Assembly: GCF_000498475.1 (NCBI RefSeq)
Contig: NZ_AVBI01000019.1
Span: 1 to 64,000, forward strand
Reading direction: 5' to 3'
DNA from: Flavobacterium cauense R2A-7
Lineage (GTDB): Bacteria > Bacteroidota > Bacteroidia > Flavobacteriales > Flavobacteriaceae
DNA: 64,000 nt
Below the pieces are notes generated by a model. That model was not told the DNA's origin. It saw only the letters and a program-made list of their open reading frames with translations, and did not search any database. Position 1 is the first letter of the stretch, and every line of letters begins with the position of its first letter. Positions 9,455-17,163 of the stretch are shown piece after piece. The position numbers and the translations under genes are program-made.

Positions 9455-9504
9455 ACTATTTGTCATTCTGAGCCTGTCGAAGAATCTCATAAAGTAATTC
9501 AGAA
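9455..9504. repeat. 50-bp direct repeat, copy 1
   Basis: Matches 9534-9583 at 46 of 50 positions by eye. It contains ATTCTGAGCCTGTCGAAGAAT and an outer TTCTGA / TCAGAA inverted pair. The core TCATTCTGAGCCTGTCGAA resembles a motif that I know to be scattered between genes in many Bacteroidota genomes. Together with the heptamer array it fills the 286 bp between porQ and cmk. Confidence 0.88.
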
Positions 9505-9533
9505 GAGGGTCACAGAAAAAAAAACATAAGTTT

Positions 9534-9583
9534 ACTATTTGTAATTCTGAGCCTGTCGAAGAATTACATAGAGTAATTCAGAA
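9534..9583. repeat. 50-bp direct repeat, copy 2
   Basis: Second copy of the element at 9455, in the same orientation, 79 bp from start to start. The four differences cluster after the conserved GAAGAAT block. Confidence 0.88.
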
Positions 9584-9640
9584 AAAAGAGAGAAAATAAA
9601 AATATACGGAGTCAGATACTCTTTATAAAAGAAATAAAAG

Positions 9641-10330
9641 TTGAAAAAAATCACAATAGCAATAGACGGATATTCGTCAACAGGAAAAAGTACGCTGGCG
9701 AAACAATTGGCCAAGCATTTGGGATACGTTTATGTAGACACTGGTGCAATGTATCGTGCCGTGACTTTTTTTGCCATGCAGCATCATTATGTTTCTGAAA
9801 ATCATTTAGATAAAAACAAACTGATTGAAAGTTTACCCGATTTACACCTGCATTTTGAATTTAATCCTGAGTTGGGTTTTGCCGAAATGTTTTTAAACGG
9901 TAAGAATGTGGAAACAGAAATCCGTACGTTGGAAGTTTCCCGTTTGGTAAGTAAAGTTGCGGAAATTTCGGAAGTGCGTTCCAAATTGGTAGAACAGCAG
10001 CAGCAAATGGGAAAAAATAAAGCGATTGTTATGGATGGCCGTGATATCGGAACCGTGGTTTTTCCGAATGCCGAACTTAAAATATTCATGACTGCCAGTC
10101 CGGAAACCCGAGCACAACGCCGGTTTGATGAATTGGTGGAAAAAGGACAGCACGTTACATACAAAGATGTTTTGCAAAATGTAATGGAACGTGATTATAT
10201 TGATACTCACCGTGAAGATTCTCCTTTGGTAAAAGCCGCAGATGCAATTGAAGTTGATAATTCTGCGATGTCTAAAAAAGAACAATTCCAATTGGTTTTG
10301 AATTTAGTCAGCGATAAAGTAACCGCTTAA
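9641..10330 (+). CDS. cmk: cytidylate kinase
   Basis: 229 residues starting with TTG at 9641 (MKKITIAIDGYSSTGKST). No in-frame ATG precedes the P-loop, so the TTG start is needed. The enzyme phosphorylates CMP and dCMP with ATP. Walker A GYSSTGKST is at about residues 9-17. YVDTGAMYRA and the GRDIGTVVFPNA segment are Cmk signatures, and the lid region has RRFDEL. It ends with a terminator and sits between porQ and a nucleoside permease, which suits a nucleotide-salvage role. Confidence 0.95.
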   Translation: MKKITIAIDGYSSTGKSTLAKQLAKHLGYVYVDTGAMYRAVTFFAMQHHYVSENHLDKNKLIESLPDLHLHFEFNPELGFAEMFLNGKNVETEIRTLEVSRLVSKVAEISEVRSKLVEQQQQMGKNKAIVMDGRDIGTVVFPNAELKIFMTASPETRAQRRFDELVEKGQHVTYKDVLQNVMERDYIDTHREDSPLVKAADAIEVDNSAMSKKEQFQLVLNLVSDKVTA

Positions 10331-10346
10331 ATCAATTAAGCATTGT

Positions 10347-10404
10347 ATCCAAAATAGTTTGAATTAATAGATTAGTTTAAATTATTTTGGATTTTTTGTT
10401 TTTA
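10347..10404 (+). terminator. terminator after cmk
   Basis: ATCCAAAATA pairs with TATTTTGGAT across a long AT-rich loop, and a T run follows. The right arm contains TTTG at 10386-10389, 19 nt before TAGATTTA (10409-10416), so the same DNA may supply the promoter of the next gene. Confidence 0.65.
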
Positions 10405-10453
10405 GTGTTAGATTTACCGGCTTGATTAAAATTAACCCAACTTAAAACTACTT

Positions 10454-11710
10454 ATGAATATTAAATTACGTTTAACCCTTATGAACTTTTTACAGTTCTT
10501 TGTTTGGGGTGCCTGGCTTATCACAATTGCAAATTATTGGTTTGGAACCAAACAATGGGACGGAACTCAATTTGGTTTGGTTTTTGGAACCATGGGGATT
10601 GCTTCTTTGTTTATGCCGACTCTAACGGGAATCATTGCAGACAGGTGGGTTAATGCAGAACGATTATACGGAATACTTCATGTGTTGTATGGCTGCGTTT
10701 TGTTTTACCTTCCACAAGTAACAACACCAACGGATTTTATTTATATTATGTTGTTGGCCATGTGTTTTTACATGCCTACAATTGCGCTATCCAATTCCAT
10801 TTCTTACACATCTTTAAAAAATGATAGTGAAGCCGATGTGGTTAAAGATTTTCCTCCGATTCGTGTTTGGGGAACCGTTGGGTTTATCGTTGCGATGTGG
10901 GTAACCAATCTTTCCGGAAATAAAGCTTCAGAATATCAATTTTATATTGCCGGAATCGCAGCAATATTGTTGGGAATCTATTCTTTTACGTTGCCTAAAT
11001 GTAAGCCACAACATTTAAAAAGCGAAAAAGCTTCTTTTATGGAGTCGATTGGATTGGAAGCTTTTAAGTTGTTTGGAAGCTATAAAATGGCTTTGTTTTT
11101 TATATTTTCGATGTTTTTAGGCGGGGCGTTACAGTTGACGAATGCATACGGTGACGTGTTTTTGGATGAATTCAAACGTGTGCCGGAATATGCAGATTCT
11201 TTTGTAGTGAAATATTCGACAATCATTATGTCGATTTCCCAAATATCGGAAACGTTGTTTATTTTAGCGATACCGTTCTTCCTTAAAAAATTCGGAATCA
11301 AAAAAGTGATGTTGATATCGATGTTTGCCTGGGTATTTCGTTTCGGATTGTTCGCCTTCGGAAACCCTACAGACGGCTTGTGGATGATTATCCTGTCGTG
11401 TATCGTTTACGGAATGGCCTTCGATTTCTTTAATATTTCTGGTTCCTTGTTTGTGGAGACTTCCACGAATTCTAAAATCAGATCTTCGGCCCAAGGGTTG
11501 TTCATGATGATGACTAATGGATTTGGTGCGGTTTTGGGAAGTTTTACTTCCGGTTGGGCAATAGACAAATACTTTACTCACGATGGACAAAGAGATTGGC
11601 ATAATATCTGGATTTCATTCGCAGTTTATGCATTTATAGTTGCCATAGCGTTTGCGGTATTGTTCAAACACGAGCACAATCCGAAAGATGTGGAGAATAT
11701 TGCACATTAA
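10454..11710 (+). CDS. nucleoside:proton symporter, NupG/XapB-like MFS
   Basis: 418 residues, the same length as E. coli NupG, with about twelve hydrophobic segments. It opens MNIKLRLTLMNFLQFFVWGAWLIT, the NupG-type start, and contains GIIADRW and ETLFILAIPFFLKKFG, typical of the nucleoside:H+ symporter family. Imports nucleosides across the inner membrane, complementing the preceding kinase. A possible promoter overlaps the cmk terminator. Exact substrate range cannot be told. Confidence 0.88.
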   Translation: MNIKLRLTLMNFLQFFVWGAWLITIANYWFGTKQWDGTQFGLVFGTMGIASLFMPTLTGIIADRWVNAERLYGILHVLYGCVLFYLPQVTTPTDFIYIMLLAMCFYMPTIALSNSISYTSLKNDSEADVVKDFPPIRVWGTVGFIVAMWVTNLSGNKASEYQFYIAGIAAILLGIYSFTLPKCKPQHLKSEKASFMESIGLEAFKLFGSYKMALFFIFSMFLGGALQLTNAYGDVFLDEFKRVPEYADSFVVKYSTIIMSISQISETLFILAIPFFLKKFGIKKVMLISMFAWVFRFGLFAFGNPTDGLWMIILSCIVYGMAFDFFNISGSLFVETSTNSKIRSSAQGLFMMMTNGFGAVLGSFTSGWAIDKYFTHDGQRDWHNIWISFAVYAFIVAIAFAVLFKHEHNPKDVENIAH

Positions 11711-11715
11711 AATAC

Positions 11716-11744
11716 AAACCCGATGAGTTTTATCGGGTTTTTTG
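11716..11744 (+). terminator. intrinsic terminator after nucleoside permease
   Basis: AAACCCGAT / ATCGGGTTT stem with a seven-base loop and T run, 6 bp after the stop. Confidence 0.88.
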
Positions 11745-11772
11745 TTGGCTGACATGCAATACAATTCCTCAA

Positions 11773-11852
11773 TAGCCCCGATGGGAGCAAGCTACCGTGT
11801 AGCGCGGACAGCGGGAATATGCTTTCCAAAAATGCCCGAACCATTCGCTTCT
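11773..11852 (+). repeat. dispersed TAGCCC intergenic element, copy B
   Basis: Starts TAGCCCCGATGGGAGCAAGC and continues GTAGCGCGGACAGCGGGAAT to CATTCGCTTCT. It is the most divergent of three copies (see 131 and 63920) and has a shorter central hairpin, in which AGCTACCGTGTAGC can pair as GCTAC/GTAGC. It occupies the 344-bp gap between the permease and rpsA, which otherwise holds a heptamer repeat, the rpsA promoter and its leader. Confidence 0.5.
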
Positions 11853-11866
11853 GATAATCAAGTCTT

Positions 11867-11894
11867 TATTCTATTCTCTATATTCTATTTTCTT
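11867..11894. repeat. 7-bp tandem repeat, consensus TNTTCTA
   Basis: Four phased heptamers TATTCTA, TTCTCTA, TATTCTA, TTTTCTT. The reverse complement (TAGAANA) recurs as a four-unit array at 37786-37813. Confidence 0.7.
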
Positions 11895-11905
11895 TTTCAA
11901 TAACT

Positions 11906-11935
11906 TTTGTAATATTAAAAAAAGAATTACCTTTG
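11906..11935 (+). promoter_or_regulatory. promoter of rpsA
   Basis: TTTG at 11906-11909, 18 nt, TACCTTTG at 11928-11935: a near-ideal Bacteroidota promoter. Transcription should start around 11940-11943. Confidence 0.82.
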
Positions 11936-11940
11936 CAAAC

Positions 11941-12054
11941 CTTTTGGCAGAGAAGAGTTTCCATTAGGTATCAACTATTTATGTAAAACACTGCTGTTGT
12001 TTTCTATCGCATTACGAAACTCGAGAGGCACGGCATACAAATTTTTTATCAGAC
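11941..12054 (+). promoter_or_regulatory. long 5' leader of rpsA
   Basis: About 113 nt lie between the inferred start of transcription and the ATG. GAGTTTC at 11955-11961 can pair with GAAACTC at 12016-12022, closing a 54-nt internal region. No Shine-Dalgarno sequence is present. S1 represses its own translation in E. coli; a similar role for this leader is inference. Confidence 0.4.
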
Positions 12055-13824
12055 ATGTCTGAAACATTAAAATCACAAGAAGAGTTTTTAGCGAATTTTA
12101 ACTGGCATAACTTCGAAGAAGGTATCGATGCAGTAGACGAGAAAAACTTACAGGAATTCGAAGAATTAGTAGCTAAAACTTTTATCTCTACAGATGCTGA
12201 AGAGGTAGTGGAAGGTGTAGTTGTTAGAATCACTGAAAGAGATGCTATCGTTGACATCAACGCTAAATCTGAAGGTGTAATTTCTTTAAACGAGTTCCGT
12301 TACAATCCAAACTTAAAAGTTGGAGACAAAGTAGAAGTATTAATTGACGTTCGTGAGGACAAATCAGGTCAGTTAGTATTATCTCACAGAAAAGCACGTA
12401 CAATCAAAGCTTGGGATAGAGTTATCGCTGCTAATGAAACTGGAGAAATCGTTAACGGTTTCGTTAAATGCAGAACTAAAGGTGGTATGATCGTTGACGT
12501 ATTTGGTATTGAAGCTTTCTTACCAGGTTCTCAAATCGACGTGAAACCTATCCGTGATTACGATCAATATGTAAACAAAACTATGGAGTTCAAAGTTGTG
12601 AAAATCAACCATGAGTTCAAAAACGTTGTTGTTTCTCACAAAGCGCTTATCGAAGCGGATATTGAAGTACAGAAAAAAGAAATCATTGGTCAATTAGAAA
12701 AAGGACAAGTATTAGAAGGTGTTGTTAAAAACATTACTTCTTACGGTGTGTTCATTGACTTAGGAGGTGTAGACGGATTAATCCACATCACTGACTTATC
12801 TTGGTCAAGAATCAACCACCCATCTGAAGTTCTTGAATTAGACCAAAAACTTAACGTGGTAATCCTTGATTTCGATGATGAGAAAACAAGAATCCAATTA
12901 GGTTTAAAACAATTAAACGCTCACCCTTGGGATGCTTTAGATGCTAACTTAAAAGTTGGTGATAAAGTAAAAGGTAAAGTAGTTGTAATCGCTGATTACG
13001 GTGCATTTATTGAAGTTGCTGAAGGTGTTGAAGGTTTAATCCACGTATCTGAAATGTCTTGGTCTACTCACTTAAGAAGTGCTCAGGATTTCGTAAAAGT
13101 GGGTGATACTGTTGAGGCAGTTATCTTAACTTTAGACAGAGAAGACCGTAAAATGTCTTTAGGTATCAAGCAATTAACGCAAGATCCTTGGACTGACATT
13201 ACTGCTAAATACCCAGTAGGTTCTAAACACACTGGAATCGTTAGAAACTTTACTAACTTCGGAATTTTTGTTGAGTTAGAAGAAGGAATTGACGGTTTAG
13301 TATACATCTCTGATCTTTCTTGGACTAAGAAAATCAAACACCCGTCTGAATTTGTTAACGTTGGTGATAAATTAGACGTAGTAGTATTAGAATTAGATGT
13401 TGAAGGACGTAAATTATCTTTAGGTCACAAACAAACTACTGCTAATCCTTGGGACAAATATGAAGAAGGTTTCGCAGTTGGAACTATCCACAACGGAACT
13501 ATCTCTGAAATCGTTGACAAAGGAGCTACTGTAGAATTTGGTGAAGATATCGTTGCTTTCATTCCTACACGTCACCTTGAAAAAGAAGACGGAAAGAAAT
13601 TGAAAAAAGGTGATACTGCTGATTTCAAAGTAATCGAGTTCAACAAAGAATTTAAAAGAGTAGTGGCTTCTCACACGGCTATTTTCCGTGAAGAAGAAGA
13701 GAAAAACGTGAAAGCGGCCGAATCTAACACTACATCTTCTACAAATGCACAAGCATCTACATTAGGAGATAACAATGATATTCTTGCTGAATTAAAAGCG
13801 AAAATGGAAAAAGGAGGAAACTAA
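12055..13824 (+). CDS. rpsA: 30S ribosomal protein S1
   Basis: 589 residues. Six S1 RNA-binding repeats start at about residues 49, 134, 220, 303, 390 and 477. Repeats 3-5 are the best conserved, each having a G-x-F-I/V core and a GL(I/V)-H/Y-(I/V)S-(E/D) stretch. The C-terminal 45 residues are low complexity (EEEEKNVKAAESNTTSSTN). S1 brings mRNA to the 30S subunit. In Bacteroidota, where Shine-Dalgarno pairing is little used, it may matter more than in E. coli. Codon use is strongly biased (TTA, GTA, GGT), as expected for a highly expressed gene. Strong promoter and terminator flank it. Confidence 0.96.
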   Translation: MSETLKSQEEFLANFNWHNFEEGIDAVDEKNLQEFEELVAKTFISTDAEEVVEGVVVRITERDAIVDINAKSEGVISLNEFRYNPNLKVGDKVEVLIDVREDKSGQLVLSHRKARTIKAWDRVIAANETGEIVNGFVKCRTKGGMIVDVFGIEAFLPGSQIDVKPIRDYDQYVNKTMEFKVVKINHEFKNVVVSHKALIEADIEVQKKEIIGQLEKGQVLEGVVKNITSYGVFIDLGGVDGLIHITDLSWSRINHPSEVLELDQKLNVVILDFDDEKTRIQLGLKQLNAHPWDALDANLKVGDKVKGKVVVIADYGAFIEVAEGVEGLIHVSEMSWSTHLRSAQDFVKVGDTVEAVILTLDREDRKMSLGIKQLTQDPWTDITAKYPVGSKHTGIVRNFTNFGIFVELEEGIDGLVYISDLSWTKKIKHPSEFVNVGDKLDVVVLELDVEGRKLSLGHKQTTANPWDKYEEGFAVGTIHNGTISEIVDKGATVEFGEDIVAFIPTRHLEKEDGKKLKKGDTADFKVIEFNKEFKRVVASHTAIFREEEEKNVKAAESNTTSSTNAQASTLGDNNDILAELKAKMEKGGN

Positions 13825-13846
13825 TTCTTTCTTAATCTGAATAGTT

Positions 13847-13877
13847 AAAAGCCCTCGCGAAAGTGGGGGCTTTTTTT
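13847..13877 (+). terminator. intrinsic terminator after rpsA
   Basis: AAAAGCCCTCGC / GTGGGGGCTTTT stem capped by a GAAA tetraloop, then seven T. Two G-T wobbles in the stem. Confidence 0.9.
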
Positions 13878-13985
13878 ATGGCCGAATTTAATATAAATAA
13901 ATTTTGCCACATTTGTTAATTTATAGGAAAATTCGTTTATATAGAATATTTATGTTTACATTTGGTCCAATTAACGTACTCTCAA

Positions 13986-16405
13986 ATGAAGAAATTCTAC
14001 TATTTATTATTCGTGCTGTCTTTTATGACTGGGGCAAATGCAAAGGTTGTTACTTTTACAAATACGCATTTTAAAGCCAAATTACTATTATCCGATCCAA
14101 CTAATAACATTGCGAAAGATTTATCTGGGAATCCAATTAAAATTGATGCTAATAGCAATGGGGAAATAGAGTTTTCAGAGGCGCTAAATGTTAAGTATCT
14201 TGACATTACATTTAATCCAAATAACTATTTTTCTAAAATTTACGATGTATCCGGTTTAGAAAATTTCACAAATTTAGCTTCGTTTATATGTGTTGATAAT
14301 AGTATATCGTCTCTCAATCTAAATGCTTTAACAGCTTTGCAATATTTGAACTGCAGTCTGAATTCGATGACTTCTTTAAATGTGACATCTAATAACAATC
14401 TGACGACATTGCTTTGTTGGTCAAATGGGCTAACTTCTTTGGACGTGAGTAACAAGCCTAATCTCACCTATTTAAACTGTAGTCAAAATAACTTGAGTGC
14501 ATTGAATCTAAATAATTCCAATAATATCACTAACCTTGAATTTGGTAGTAATCATTTGCCTGTATTAAATCTAAATCACCTCTCAAATCTTTCATATCTT
14601 GAATGTAGCTCCATCAGATTACATCTTTAACATCTTTTAATTTAAATGCACCCAATCTGCTAAGCTTATTTATCGATGATAATTTACTTACTGCTTTAGA
14701 TGTTAGTACTTTTAATAATTTACAAATACTTTCATTTCGTTCAAATCTGTTGACATCAATTGATTTAAGTACTAATACTAATTTAACTGGTATTGATTGC
14801 AGTTTCAACAATTTAACGGAAATAAATGTCGAAAATCTGATAAATTTAACTGATTTATTTTGCACTAATAATTCCCCTCTTACAAGGATTTTTATGAAGA
14901 ATGGGCGACAAACAGAAATTGATTTCAGTGAATCACCAAATGTAGCATATATATGTGTAGACGAGCAGTTTATCAATGCAGTACAAAATCAGGCTACTGG
15001 TTATGGTTATACTTGTACGGTAAATTCGTATTGCTCATTCACACCAGGAGGAGAATTCTATACAATTCAAGGCAATAATAAATTGGATAATGACAGCAAC
15101 GGATGTGATGCTTCCGATTCCGCTTTTCCAAATTTAAGTTTTACAATATCAGATAGTATAAACAACGGGGCATTTATCTCTAACTCTGCAGGTGGTTTTT
15201 CGATACCGGTCCAAGCAGGATCACATACAGTTACGCCTTATTTCGAAAACCCATCTTATTTTAATGTTTCACCTTCTAATGTAGTTGTGACCTTTCCAAC
15301 ACAAGCCAGTCCGTTTACCCAGAATTTTTGTGTGACAGCTAATGGTGTGCATCCGGATTTGGAAGTTATATTGATACCTATAGTGCGTGCGCGCCCGGGT
15401 TTTGATGCAATTTATAAATTGGTTTATAAAAATAAAGGAGCCAACACACAATCCGGAAGCATTAACTTAAGTTTTAACGATGCTGTTTTGGATTTTGTTT
15501 CTGCAATTCCAACTATAGCAAATCAGACTACGAATAATTTATCTTGGAATTTCGCTAATTTACTTCCTTTTGAAACTCGTGAAATTACCTTTACATTAAA
15601 TGTAAATTCACCAATGGAAGTCCCGGCTGTAAATGGAGGAGACGTTTTAAACTATACTGTTTCTATAACTTCAGCTCCTACTGATGAAACCCCGGACGAT
15701 AACACATTTGCACTAAACCAAACAGTGGTAAATTCATACGATCCAAACGATAAAACCTGTTTAGAAGGAGCAACAATAGCCCCAAGTGAAGTAGGGAAGT
15801 ATGTGCATTACATGATTCGATTTGAAAATAACGGTACTGCTAATGCTCAAAATATTGTGGTAAAAGACATGATTGATATCGCTAAGTTCGATATCAACTC
15901 GTTAGTACCGATAAAAGGAAGTCATTCGTTTGTAACCAATATTACATCCGGTAACAAAGTGGAATTCATTTTCGAAAACATCAATTTACCGTTTGATGAT
16001 GCAAACAATGACGGTTACGTGGCTTTCAAAATAAAAACTAAACCAACCTTGGTAACCGGAAATACGTTCAGCAACTCGGCAAGCATTTATTTCGATTATA
16101 ACTTCCCGATTGTAACCAATACGGCTGTGACAGCCATTCAGGCGTTAAGTACTCAGGATTTTGCCTTCGGAACTTATTTTACAGTGTACCCGAATCCGGT
16201 AAACAATGTATTGAATATCGAAACCAAACAAACCATTGAAGTTTCGTCTGTCAGTATTTACAATCAGTTAGGACAGTTGGTTTTGGTAATTCCAAATGCT
16301 AAGAATACAAAATCAGTTGATGTTTCGAGTTTGTCTTCCGGTAATTATTTTGTTAAAATTAATTCGGATAAAGGGACTTCGAATACAAAATTCATTAAAA
16401 AATAA
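13986..16405 (+). pseudogene. leucine-rich surface protein with type IX sorting domain, frameshifted
   Basis: The intact form would be about 806 residues. Signal peptide MKKFYYLLFVLSFMTGANA, then leucine-rich repeats of the N-x-L-x-x-L-x-C type, a beta-sandwich region, a conserved domain beginning YDPNDKTCLEG (DUF7619-like), and a C-terminal type A sorting domain (YPNPVNN, IYNQLGQLV, SSGNYFVKI, final KFIKK). The first frame stops at 14628-14630. The second frame takes over without gap if one base is restored near 14613: TCCATCAG should read TCCAATCAG, giving the expected LRR spacing CSSNQITSL. The lesion is not in a homopolymer, so slippage-based phase variation is unlikely. It may be a true mutation or a sequencing error. 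The second part has no signal peptide, so it would not be exported alone. Confidence 0.85.
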
Positions 16406-16426
16406 ACTATTGATTACTACTATATT

Positions 16427-16462
16427 AAATCCCGAAAGTAAATTGTTTTCGGGATTTTTTTA
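16427..16462 (+). terminator. intrinsic terminator after surface protein gene
   Basis: AAATCCCGAAA / TTTCGGGATTT stem with nine-base loop, then T run. Confidence 0.87.
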
Positions 16463-16529
16463 TTTTTTTAAAACCAAGAATAAAGTTCTCTCGTAAATGA
16501 CTGTATAAAACAATTAAAAATAATCATTT

Positions 16530-17096
16530 ATGAAAACTTCAAGAATTTTATCGGTTGCAGTGATTGCATTTGCAATGTTTTTCGGAACGACAGCTTTTGC
16601 CCAAAAAGAAAAAACAGTTATGGTAGGTGGCGCTGCCATGTATCCTTCTAAAAACATTGTAGAAAATGCAGTAAATTCAAAAGACCACACCACTTTAGTA
16701 GCAGCCGTAAAAGCGGCCGGTTTAGTGGAAACTTTGCAATCTGCCGGACCCTTCACCGTTTTTGCTCCAACCAATGACGCCTTTGCCAAATTACCGAAAG
16801 GAACTGTTGAAACTTTATTAAAACCGGAAAACCTAAAAATGTTGCAAACCATTTTAACCTACCACGTGGTTGCCGGAAAAATGAACGCTATGGATATCGC
16901 GAAAGCAATTAAAAAGGGTAACGGAAAAGCCAGTATGAAAACCGTTAGTGGTGGAACATTAACCGCTTGGATGAAAGGAAAAGAGCTATACATTACAGAC
17001 GAAAACGGAAACAGTTCTAAAGTAACCATTGCCGATGTAAATCAGTCGAACGGGGTAATTCATGTGGTTGATACAGTTGTCTTACCAAAATCATAA
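16530..17096 (+). CDS. fasciclin-domain protein, exported
   Basis: 188 residues. Signal peptide ending TTAFAQ, then one FAS1 domain covering most of the rest: KDHTTLVAAVKAAGLVETL, GPFTVFAPTNDAFAKLP (the H1 motif), LTYHVVAGK, and VIHVVDTVVLP (the H2-end motif). FAS1 domains mediate adhesion or ligand binding outside the cytoplasm. There is no sorting domain and no lipobox, so it is probably periplasmic or secreted by another route. Single gene. Confidence 0.9.
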   Translation: MKTSRILSVAVIAFAMFFGTTAFAQKEKTVMVGGAAMYPSKNIVENAVNSKDHTTLVAAVKAAGLVETLQSAGPFTVFAPTNDAFAKLPKGTVETLLKPENLKMLQTILTYHVVAGKMNAMDIAKAIKKGNGKASMKTVSGGTLTAWMKGKELYITDENGNSSKVTIADVNQSNGVIHVVDTVVLPKS

Positions 17097-17122
17097 GGTG
17101 GTATAACCATGAGTTTTGCTAT

Positions 17123-17160
17123 AAAAAAAAGCGGATTGAAAAACAATCCGCTTTTTTTGT
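17123..17160. terminator. bidirectional terminator between fasciclin gene and pheT
   Basis: AAAAGCGGATTG / CAATCCGCTTTT stem, five-base loop, with A run on the left and T run on the right. It serves both convergent genes. Confidence 0.9.
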
Positions 17161-17163
17161 TTG

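Noticed and set aside
9355..9640. Insertion sequence remnant between porQ and cmk
   Set aside because: There are repeats but no transposase fragment, terminal inverted repeats or target duplication.
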